Positions 50,201 through 60,564 of a DNA stretch of 64,000 nt are shown here, piece by piece. The stretch spans positions 930,001 to 994,000 of the forward strand of contig NW_026577902.1 in NCBI RefSeq assembly GCF_029407905.1. The letters are read 5' to 3'. The notes under the pieces were generated by a model, which was given only the letters and a program-made list of their open reading frames with translations, was not told the DNA's origin and ran no database searches. The DNA is from Bubalus kerabau (lineage: Eukaryota; Chordata; Mammalia; Artiodactyla; Bovidae). How positions within the stretch are numbered: the first letter of the stretch is position 1; the number at the start of each line of letters is the position of its first letter. A program made the position numbers and the translations under genes.

Positions 50201-53200
50201 TCACAGGCCGAAATACCCCGATTTCCTGGCCCACTCTTGAGAAGAACCCGATGCCCGGACACCTCTTCGAAGGCAACCCTGTGGACGAAGGCACAAAACG
50301 AAGGGTCACTGACACTCCCGTGCATCATTCGGTAAAAGCCGCAGGTTCCACACACAGCTCGACAAGAGGCCTGTCATCCCATGAACAACTCGAGAGGCAA
50401 GCAGAGTTCCATTCCTCCACTCAAGACGAGGCCTGACTCTCCGGTCCCAACGCTGAAGGGACCCTGCGATCGGAGTCCGAAATGGAGAGGAACCCTGAGG
50501 TTCCTGACTCCACTCGAGATGAGGCCCTCTTCCATTACACCAAAAACAGTGGAGGCCCGAGAGGCCCCTCCCAAATCCACAGTATCGCGACTTCTCAGAG
50601 GCACCCTTAGAAGCTCCCTGAGGTCACTGGCACAAGTCGAGGGAACACAGGGTTTCCTGACGCAACCCGAGAAAGACCTCGAAAATCCTCCTTCAACGCA
50701 TCTTGAATCCCGATTCCCCTACCATGACTCGAGAGCAATGACGCATTCCCCCTCGCCACTCGCATGGAGACTTGACTTCCCTGGCGCCACACGAGAGGCT
50801 CCCTGAGCTCCCCGTCATACCTCGTGAGAAATCCCACACTGGCTCCCCAGCTCGAGAAAACCCACGAGACGCCTCCGTCATCGCGAGATGAAGGCCTTCT
50901 TTTCCTGCATGGCCTGGAGAGCAATCTCGAGGCCTCTCTTCAAACTCCACAGGAGGCCTGACTCCCTTTAGGCCACTCTGTGGGCTCCAAGAGATACCCG
51001 TTGGGACTCGAGAGGAGAGCGGAATTCTTTGCTTCCCCTATATACCAGGCCTGACTCCTCAGGTGAGTCTGGAATGCAACCCCGAGATCCCTGTCGCCCC
51101 TGGAGAGGAACATTAGGTCCTAGACACAAGCATAGATGAGGTCTCATTTGCCCTGAAGTGACTCGAGAGCAATCCCCTGCTGTCCCTCGCACCTCGAATG
51201 GAAGAATGGACTTCCCTGGGACAACACAAGAGGAAACCTGAATTCCCCATCGTAATTCGAAAATCCCGCCGCAACTCGAGGAAAACCACGTGGTTCCCCC
51301 GTCATCGCAAGATGAGGCCCTTGCCAGCTACAGCGTCTCAGGAGAAGCCCCACGTTCCATCTTGAAGTTTAAAACGATAATTGGCAACCTTGATGTTACC
51401 ACAAAAGTTCCCCGACACCCTGGTCTCACTCGAGGGGAACACCAAGGTTCGGTGCACCGCTTGTTCTGAGCCCCTTATCCCCTCCTGATCGCGATGGGAG
51501 GGTCGATTACCCTGCTTTGTCTGGAAGGGGTTCCGGACCTTCCCGGCGCACCTCAGGATGAGGCCGGTCTCACGAGGAAATTCGAGACGTAGCCTTGTGG
51601 TTGGTGCCACACGCCGAAAGACCCCGATTTCCCTGTCTGCTCTTGATAAGAACCCAATGCTAGGACACCTCTTCGAAGGCAATCCTGTGGACGAAGGCAC
51701 AAAACGAAGGGGTCTGACACCCTCCTGCATCGTTGGAAAAGCCCGCAAGTTCCACATACAGATCGACAAGTGGCCTGTCACCCCGTGAACAACTCGAGAG
51801 GCAAGAGGAGTTCAATTCCTCCACACAAGACGAGGCCTGACTCTCCTGTCCCAACTCTGCATGGACACTGAGATCCGATTCAGAAATGGAGAGGAACCAT
51901 GAGGTTCCTGCCTCAACTCGAGATAAGGCCCTCTTCTACTGCACCAAACCCAGTGGAGTTCGGAGCGGCCCCTCCCAACTGCACAGTATCCCTGACTTCT
52001 CAGAGGCACCCTGAGAAGCTCCCTGAGGTCACGGGCATAAGTCGAGGGAACCCAGGGTTTCCTGCCGTAACCTGAGAAAAATCTCGAGAGTCCTTCTTCA
52101 CGCGTCTTGAGGCCCGATTCCCCTACCATGACTGGAGAAAAATGACGCGCTCCCCCTCGCCACGCGCATGAAGATCTGACTTCCCCGGCACCACATGAGA
52201 GTCTCCCTGAGCTCCCCATCGTACCTCGTGAGAAACCCCACACTGGCGCCGCAGCTCGAGAAAACCCACGAGACGCCCCTGTCATGGTGAAATGAGGGCC
52301 TTCTTTCCTGCATGACCTGAAGAGCAATCCCGAATCCTCTCTCCAAACTCCAAAGGAGGCTTGACTCCCTTTAGGTCACTCAGTGGGCTCCAAGAGATAC
52401 GCGTCGATACTCAGGAGGAGAGCGGTGTCCTTTGCTTCCCCTCGAGATGAGTTCTGACTACGAGGGTGAGTCTGGAATGCAACCCTGGATCCCTGTCGCC
52501 CCTGGAGAGGAACCTTAGGTCCTGGACAAAAGCCTAGAGGAGGTCTCTTTGGCCCTGCAGTGACTCAAGCAAAACCCCTAGCTTTCCCTTGCAACTTGAA
52601 TGGAAGATTGGCCTTTCTGAGCCAACACAAGAGGAAGCCTGAATTTCCAGTTGTAATTTGAGAAACCCGCCGCAACTAGAGAAAAATCACGTGGTTCCCC
52701 GTATTGCAAGATGAGGCCCTTGCCCCCTACAGCGTCTCAAGAGAAGTCTCACATTCCGTCTTGAAGTGCAAAACAGTACTTGGCACCCTTGATGTGACCC
52801 CAAAAGTTCCCCTATATACCGATCTCACTAGAGGGGACACTGAAGTTCCCGGCACCACTTCATCTGAGGCCTTTCTCCTCTCATGATCGCGATAGGAGGG
52901 TCGATTCCACTGCTTTGTCTCGAAGGGGTTCCCGACCTTCCCGGCGCACCTCAGGATGAGGCCGGTCTCACGAGGAAATTCGAGACGTAGCCTCGAGGGC
53001 CATACTACATGCCGAAAGACCCCGATTCCATGGTCCACTTTTGATCAAAACCAGACTCCTGGACACCTCTTCGAAGGCAAGCCTGTGGATGAAGGCACAA
53101 CACGTAGGGGCACTGACACCCCGTGCATCTTCCGGAAAAACCCGCAGGTTCTCACACAGCTCCACAAGTGGTCTGTCACCTCGTGAACAACTCGAGAAGC

Positions 53201-56200
53201 AAGCGGAGTTCCATTCCTCCACACAAGACGATGCCTGACTCTCCTGTCACAACTCTAGGGACCTTGCGCACCGAGTCAGAAATGGAGAGGAAGCCTGAGG
53301 TTCCTGCCTCCACTCAAGACGAGGCCTTTTCCATTGCCGCAAAACCAGAGGAGTCCCAAGAGGCCCGTCCCAAATCCACAGTATGCCTGACTTCTCAGAG
53401 GCACCCTGAGAAGCTCCCTAAGGTCACCGGCAGAAGTCGACGGAACCCAGGGTTTCCTGCCCCAACCTGAGAAAGACCTTGAGAGTCCTGCTTTAACGTA
53501 TCTTGAGGCCCGATTCCCGTACCATATCTCGAGAGCAATGACGCGCTCCCCCTTGCCATGCGCATGGAGACCTGACTTCCCTGGCGCCACACGAAAGGCT
53601 CTCTGAGCTTCCCGTCGCACCTCGTCAGAAACCGCACACTGGCACCACAGCTCGAGAAAACCAACAAGACGCCCCTGTCATCGCGAGATGAGGATCTTCT
53701 TTTCCTGCATGGCCTGGAGAGCAATCCCGAGTCTTCTCTCCAAACTCCACAGGGGGCTTGACTCCCTTTAGGCCACTCAGTGGGCTCCAAGAGACACCTG
53801 TGGCGACTCGAGAGGAGAGCGGGGTCCTTTGCTTCCCCTCGAGTCGAGCTCGGACTCCCAGGATGCGTCTGGAATGCAAACCCGAGATCGCTGTCGGCCC
53901 TGGAGAGGAATATTAGGTCCTGGACACAAGCCTAGATGAGGTCTCTTTTGCCCTGCAGTGACTCAAGAGCAAACCCCAGCTCTCCCTCGAAACTCGAATG
54001 GAAGATTGGACTTCCCTGGGCCAACACAAGAGGAAGCCTGAATTCCCTGTCGTAACTCGAGAATCCCACCGCACCTTGAGAAAAACCACGTGATTCCCCC
54101 GTCATCCCAAGATGAGGCCCTTGCCCTCTACAGCGTGTCAAGTGAAGCCCCAAGTCCGTATTGAAGTGCAAAACGGTACTTGGCACCCTTGAAGCGACCC
54201 CAAAAGTTTCCCGACACACCGGTTCCACTCGAGGGGAACACCGAGGTTCCCGGCACGACTTCAACTGAGCCCTTTCACTCCTCCTGATCGCGACAAGATG
54301 GTCGATTCCCCTGCTTTGTCTGGAAGGGGTTCCCGATCTTCATGGCGCACCTCAGGATGACACCAGTCTAACGAAGAAATTTGAGACGTAGCCTCATGGA
54401 TGGTGCCACGTTCTGAAAGACCCCGATTTCCTGCTCCGCTATTGATAAGAACCCGATGTCCAGACACCTCTTTGAAGGCAACCCTGTGGATGAAGGCACA
54501 ACACGAAGGGGCACTGACCCCCTCATGCATCTTACGGAAAAAACCGAAGGTTCCACTCACAGCTCAACAAATGGTCTGTTATCCTGTGAACAACTCGAGA
54601 GGCAAGTGGAGTTCCATTCGTCCACACAAGACGAGGCCTGACTCTCCTGTCCCAATTCTTCAGGGACCCTGTGGTCGGAGTTTTAAATGGAGAGGAACCC
54701 TTAGGTTCCTGCCTCAACTCGAGATGAGAACCTTTGCCATTGCACCAAACCCAGTGGAGTTCCGAGAGCCCCTCCCAAGTCCACAGTATGCCTGACTTCT
54801 CAGAGGCACCCTGAGAAGCTCCCTAGGTCACCGGTACAAGTCGAGGGAACCCAGGGTTTCCTGCCACAACCTGAGAAAGACCTTGAGACTCCTTCTTCAA
54901 CGCGTCTTGAGTCCCGATTTCCCTACCATGACTCGAGAGCATTTATGGGCTCCCCCTCATCACACGCATAGACACCTGACTTTCCTGGCGCCACATGAGA
55001 GGCTCCCTGAGATCCCCGTTGTACCTCGTGAGAAAATTCATACTTGCGCCCCAACTCGAGAAAACCCACAAGACGCCCCCGTCATTGCGAGCTGAGGGCC
55101 TTCTCTTCCTGTATGGCCTGGAGAGCAATCCCGAGTCCTCTCTCCAACTCCACAGGAGGCTTGACTCCCTGGAGGCCACTCAGTGGGCTCCAAGAGATAC
55201 CTATCGTGACCCAGGAGGATATCAGAATCCTTTGCTTCCCCTCGAGCCGAGGCCTGACTCACTGGGTGAGTCTGGAATGCGTCCCCGTGATCCCTATCGC
55301 CCCTGGAGAGGAACATTAGGTCCTGGACACAAGCCTAGATGAGGTCTATTTTGACCTGCCGTGACTCGAGAGCAATTCCCACCCAGCTCTCTCTGGCAAC
55401 TCGAATGGAAGAATGGACTTCCCTGGGCCAACAGAAGAGGAAGCCTGAATTCCCCGTCGTAAGTCAACAATCCCATCGCAACTCGAAAAAAACCACGTGG
55501 TTTCCCCTTCATCACAAGATGAGGCCCTTGCCCACCACAGCGTCTCAAGAGAAGTCCCACGTTTCGTCTTGAAGTTTGAAACAGTATTTGGCAAGCTTCA
55601 TGAGACCCCAAAAGTTCCCTGACATACCAGTCTCACTCAAGGGGAACACCGAGGTTCCCGGCACCACTTCATCTGAGCCCCTTCTCCCCTCCTGATCGCG
55701 ACAGTAGGGTCGATTAACCTGCTTTGTCTGGAAGGCTTTCCCCACCTTCCAGGGGCACCTCAGCATGAGGCCCGTCTCATGAGGAAATTCGAGACGTAGC
55801 CTCGTGTGTGGTGCCGCATTCCAAAAGACCCCGATTTCCTGGTCCGCTCTTGATAAGAACCTGATGCCCACACACCACTTCGAAGGCAACCCTGTGGATG
55901 AAAGCACATCACGAAGGGGCACTGACACCGCCGTGCATTGTCTGAAAAAAACCGCAGGTTCCACACACAGCTCGACAAGTGGCCTGTCACTCCTTGAACA
56001 ACTTGAGAGGCAAGCGGAGTTCCATTCCTCCACACAAGACGAGGCCTGACTCTCCTGTCCCAACTCTGCAAGGACCCTGCGATCTGAGTCCGAAATGGAG
56101 AGGAACCCTGAGGTTCCTTCCTGATCTCAAGATTAGGCCCTCTTCCATTGCAGCAAACCCAGTGGAGTCCCGAGAGGCCTCTCCCAGCTCCATAGTATCC

Positions 56201-56563
56201 CTGACTTCTCAGAGGCACCCTGAGAAGCTACCTGAGGTCACAGGCACAAGTCGAGGGAACCCAGGGTTTCCTGCCGCAACCCGAGAAAGACCTCGAGCGT
56301 CCTTTTTCATTGTGTTGAGCCCTGATTCCTCTACCATGAACCGAGAGCAATGACGTGCGCCCCCTCGCCACTCCTATGGAGACTTGACTTCCCTGACACC
56401 ACACGAGAGGCTCCCTGAGCTTCCGGTCGTACCTTGTGAGAAACCCCACACTGGCACCGCAGCGCCAGAAAAACCACGAGACTCCCCCGACATCGCGAGA
56501 TGAGGGCCTTCTTTTCCTGCATGGCCTGGAGAGCAATCCCGCGTGCTCTCTCCAAACTCCACA
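40679..56563 (+). repeat. Right outer, diverged (canonical-type) satellite I block, about 11 units
   Basis: Unit spacings vary from about 1398 to 1419 bp through small indels. Units differ from one another far more than core units do. EcoRI sites persist at 41389, 42806, 48438, 51240, 54040 and 55447, about once per unit where not lost by mutation. Many CpGs of the core are TG or CA here. The block ends mid-unit at about 56563, inside the ctccaaactccaca motif, where LINE-1 sequence begins. Confidence 0.88.
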
Positions 56564-58149
56564 AGAGAGGAGCCAAGATTGCTGAGGAGTAGGACGGGGA
56601 GAACTCTTTTCCTCCCCAAACAATTTCATCAAAAGAGCATTTAAACGTCGAGTAAATTCCACAATACAACTTATGAATGCTGCCAGAGGACATCAGGCAC
56701 CCAGAAAAGCAACCCAACTCTTGGAAAGTAGGTAGGAAAAAGTATAAAAGACAAAAAAAGAGACAAAAGAGGGAGGGAGGGATTTCCGTCCCGGGAAGAT
56801 AGTCTTAAAAAGAGAAAAGTTTCCAAACACCAGGAAAGCTTTTCACTGCCAAATCTTTGCCAAGCTTTGGAAGCACAAAGGGCAACATAAGGGGGATAAA
56901 AATAAATAAACAATTAAAACTCGCAGATTGCAAGCCCTACGGTAACTCCCCCAGCCGCGAAGCAGTGCAGACGCCTGCTCACACCATTAGCAAGCAGGGG
57001 CTGGGCAGGGAGGCGCGGCGCGGGCTGCATCGCTTAGAGTAAGAATCTGGCCTGAATACCATGAGCGCTATCTGAACGAAATAACTTGGGCTAGCAAACC
57101 AGACTCTGGGATATCTACCACGCAAAAAGCCAGCCCTAACCTAAGACACCGCCAGGCCCACGCACGGAACAAAGGACTGAACAGAGATAGCCGGCTGCAG
57201 ACCTTCCCCCTCCGGTGACAGGCAGCCAGAGCCGGAAGGGGGCAATTGCAGCCCCAGAGAGACATTATCTATAAAACTGTAAGCAGGCTTCTTTGCTAAC
57301 TAAAACTTCTTGGGGATCTGGACGGTCAACATCTGCCTGAGAAAGTGCGCCTGCTTTACACCCAGATAACCGAGTGGTGGGGAGGCGATAAGTCACAACA
57401 TTGGCGCTCGCCAAACACCTCATCACCTGAGCTGCTCGGACCTGGGAAGAGCACAAAACGCAGGCCGAACTGAGTCTGTGCCTCTGAGGACTACCCGAGT
57501 GCCTGAACCTGAGCGGCTTGGACCTGGGAGGTGCATGCAGCCCAGGGCCAGCCTCGGATTGTTCCCGGTGGAACAACCTAGAGCCCGAGCAGTGTGGGCA
57601 GGAAGGCTACACGCGCCGTGAGCGGGGGCAGACCCAGTGTGGCTGAGGCACTGCGAACGCACGCCAGTGTTATTTGTTTGCAGCATCACTCCCTCCCTCC
57701 CTCCCCACAGCGCAACTGAACAAGTGAGCCTAAAAAAAAAAAGTGTCCTCCACCGTCCCCTTTGTGTCAGGGCGTAAACCAGACACTGAAGAGACCAGCA
57801 AACAAAAGAAGCTATAACAGAGGGAAACGCCTTGGAAGCTACAGGCAATAGATTAAAACCCTGTGGTTATTAGGACTACATAGGAAGGCGCCTATAGATC
57901 TTGAGAAATATAAGTCGGACCAAGGAACTAGCCAAAAATGAACCGAACCCACGATACTCACAACAAAACCAGAGAAAGTCCTAGATATATTTTTATGATC
58001 ATTCTTTCTTTTTTTTAATTTTTTTAATTTTAAGTCCTCTATTGTTCATTTAATTTTCACTTTTATAACCTATTACTTTGCAAAAAAAAGACCCTATTTT
58101 TTTCTTCTTCAGCAAACTTCATATATATATATTTATATATATATATATA

Positions 58150-58625
58150 AAATAATTTTTTGACCTTGTTTTTTTGTTTTGTTTTTTTTTCTTCTTTTCT
58201 TTAACATTGTATTTTTGAAATTCCAAACTGTACTCTAGATTTTTAATTTATGCTTTTTGATATTTGATATCAATTTTGTACCTGTAGTTTCTTTATAATT
58301 TTTGCGACATTGCTTGCTTTTGTTTGTTTGTTTTCTCTTTAGTTTTCTTCTTCCTTTTTTTTAACATTGTATTTTTGAAATTCCAAACTCTACTCTAGAT
58401 TTTTAATTTTTGCTTTTTGGTATTAGTTATCAATTTTCTACCTGTATTTTCTTGATAATTTTTGCGACCATGTTTGTTTTTCTTTGTTCGTTTTTTCTCT
58501 CTTTCTTTTCCTTCTTCTTTTCTTTAACATCGTATTTTTGAAATTCCAAACTCTACTCTAGATTTTTAATTTTTGCTTTTATGTATTTGTTACCAATTTT
58601 GTACCTTTAAGAACCCAATCTTCAG
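58150..58625 (+). repeat. T-rich tandem modules (~160 bp, three copies) in L1 5' UTR
   Basis: The block aacattgtatttttgaaatt, followed by ccaaactctactctagattttt, starts at 58203, 58363 and 58526, giving periods of 160 and 163 bp. The copies are about as diverged from each other as old tandem promoter monomers would be. Confidence 0.85.
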
Positions 58626-58639
58626 TACCCATTTTTCAC

Positions 58640-59085
58640 TAGGGAGCGAGATTACTGGCTTGACTGCTCTCTCTCCCTTTGGACTCTCCTTTTTCTCCAC
58701 CAGGTCGCCTGTGTCTCCTCCCTAACCCCTCTCTACTCTACCAAACTCTGTGAATTTCTGTGTATTCCAGACGGTGGAGAACACTTAGGGAACTGATTAC
58801 TGGCTGGATCTGTCTCCCTCCTTTTCATTCCCCCCTTTTATCCTTCTGGCCACCTCTGTCTCCTTCCTCCTTCTTCTCATCTCTGTATAAATCTGTGAAC
58901 ATCTCTGAGCGGTCCAGTTGTGGAGTGCACATAAGGAAGTGACTACTGGCCAGCCCACTCTCTCCACTATTGATTCCACCTCATCTCATTTGGGTCACCT
59001 CTAACTCCCTCCTCCCTCTTCTCTTCTCCATGTAACGCTGTGAACCTTTCTGAGTGACCCTCACAGTAGAGAAACTTTTCTTCTT
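58640..59085 (+). repeat. Second tandem module set (~143 bp, three copies) in L1 5' UTR
   Basis: gattactggct-type starts occur near 58650, 58794 and 58939. Each is followed by a CT-rich block, a gtc(g/a)cct-type segment and a ctgtgaa(t/c/a)(t/c)t segment. The modules are imperfect, and the set ends just before sequence leading to ORF1. Confidence 0.7.
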
Positions 59086-59602
59086 TAACGTAGATGTTTT
59101 ATCAATGGTGCTGTATAGAAGGAGAAGTTTTGAAACTACTGTAAAACTAAGACAGATAACTGGAAGCAGGAGGCTTAAGTCCAAACCCTGCCTCCAGGGA
59201 ACTCCTGACTCCAAGGAACATTAATTGACAGGAGCTCATCAAATGCCTCCATACCGACACTGAAATCAAGCACCACACAAGGGCCAACAAGTTCCAGGGC
59301 AAGACATACCAAGCAAATTCTGCAGCAACAAAGGAACGCAGCCCTGAGCTTCAAGATACAGGCTGCCCAAAGTCACCCCAAAGCCACAAACATCTCATAA
59401 CTCATTACTGGACACTTCATTGCACTCCAGAGAGAAGAAATACAGCTCCACCCACCAGAACATGGACACAAGCTTCCCTAACCAGGAAACCTTGACAAGA
59501 CACCTGTACAAACCCACACACAACGAGGAAATGCCAGAGTAAAGAACTCCACAAACTGCCAGAATACAGAAAGGACACCCCAAACTCAGCAATTTAAACA
59601 AG

Positions 59603-60539
59603 ATGAGACAGAGGAATACCCAGCAGATAAAGGAACAGGATAAATGCCCACCAAACCAAACAAAAGAGGAAGAGATAGGGAATCTACCTGATAAAGAATT
59701 CCGAGTAAGGATAGTGAAATGGATCTAAAATCTTGAAATTAAAATGGAATCACAGATAAATAGCCTGGAGACAAGGATTGAGAAGATGCAAGAAAGGTTT
59801 AACAAGGACCTAGAAGAAATAAAAAAAGAGTCAATATATAATGAATAATGCAATAAATGAAACTAAAAACACTCTGGAGGCAACAAATAGTAGAATAACA
59901 GAGGCAGAAGATAGGATCAGTGAATTCGAAGATAGAATGGTAGAAATAAATGAATCAGAGAGGATAAATGAAAAACGAATTAAAAGAAATGAGCACAATC
60001 TCAGAGACCTCCAGGACAATATTAAACGCTACAACATTCGAATCATAGGGGTCCCAGAAGAAGAAGACAAAAAGAAAGACCGTGAGAAAATACTTGAGGA
60101 GATAATAGTTGAAAACTTCCCTAAAATGGGGAAGGAAATAATCACTCAAGTCCAAGAAACCCAGACAGTCCCAAACAGGATAAAGCCAAGGCGAAACCCC
60201 CCAAGACACATATTAATCACATTAACAAAAATCAAACACAAAGAACAAATATGAAAAGCAGCAAGGGAAAATCAACAAATAACACACAAGGGAATTGCCA
60301 TAAGGATAACAGCTGATCTTTCAATAGAAACTCTTCAAGCAAGGAGGGAATGGCAAGACATACTTAAAATGATGAAAGAAAATAACCTACAGCCCAGATT
60401 ATTGTACCCAGCAAGGATCTCATTCAAGTATGAATGAGAAATCAAAAGCTTTTCAGACAAGCAAAAGCTGAGAGAATTCTGCACCACCAAACCAGCTCTC
60501 CAACAAATACTAAACAGGAAACACAAAAACGGTGTATAA
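59603..60539 (+). pseudogene. LINE-1 ORF1 relic (ORF1p, RNA-binding chaperone)
   Basis: ORF1p is a trimeric RNA-binding protein that coats L1 RNA. The relic begins at the ATG at 59603 and shows family order. There is a coiled-coil stretch of repeated E/I/N/R heptads (59840-60000), then an RRM with the NIRIIGVPEEE segment (about 60030), then a C-terminal domain with LQARREWQDILK (about 60336) and LLYPARISF. Lesions are a TAA at 59726-59728, a frameshift near 59825-59841 (frame of 59603 to frame of 59841), a TGA at 60252-60254 and a TGA at 60435-60437. The terminal stop is at 60537-60539. Not functional. Confidence 0.9.
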
Positions 60540-60564
60540 ATTCGAACCCCAAACAATAAAGTAA

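Larger units (their letters stand above)
17244..56563 (+). repeat. Satellite I (bovine 1.715-type) array, about 28 units of ~1.4 kb
   Basis: A marker (acac[ag]cgcct or acacaagcct) recurs at 17393, 18796, 20201, then every 1405 bp to 39871. It continues at 41272, 42690, 44109, 45509, 46912, 48322, 49720, 51124, 52526, 53924 and 55327. All units point the same way. Within units, CTCGAG/TCGAG motifs recur at short, roughly 23-31 bp or multiple spacings, consistent with the known descent of this satellite from a short ancestral repeat. Unit length, head-to-tail order and the gcctgaattcccc/ccctgggccaacacaagag stretch in flank units match cattle satellite I as I remember it. The array is non-coding and is typical of bovine centromeric heterochromatin. 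Confidence 0.93.
56565..59602 (+). promoter_or_regulatory. LINE-1 5' UTR / internal promoter region
   Basis: The first ~1.2 kb is GC-rich with CpGs, as expected for an L1 promoter. Then come a T-rich zone, a (TA)n run near 58122-58151, and two sets of tandem modules. No significant coding frame is seen. L1 5' UTRs drive transcription with an internal pol II promoter; the length of about 3 kb is large compared with the ~0.9 kb of human L1 but consistent with a long ruminant L1 5' UTR. Degeneration of the first YY1-like motif (caagattgctg, 56573-56583) argues against present activity. Confidence 0.8.

Noticed and set aside
17244..56563. CENP-B box in satellite I
   Set aside because: I looked for the nTTCGnnnnAnnCGGGn pattern and its complement around the TTCG/CGAA motifs of a core unit. 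None fits. A full scan could still find one.
57000..57720. A host-gene CpG island promoter
   Set aside because: This GC-rich stretch lies between the L1 5' terminus and L1 ORF1 and is explained as L1 5' UTR.
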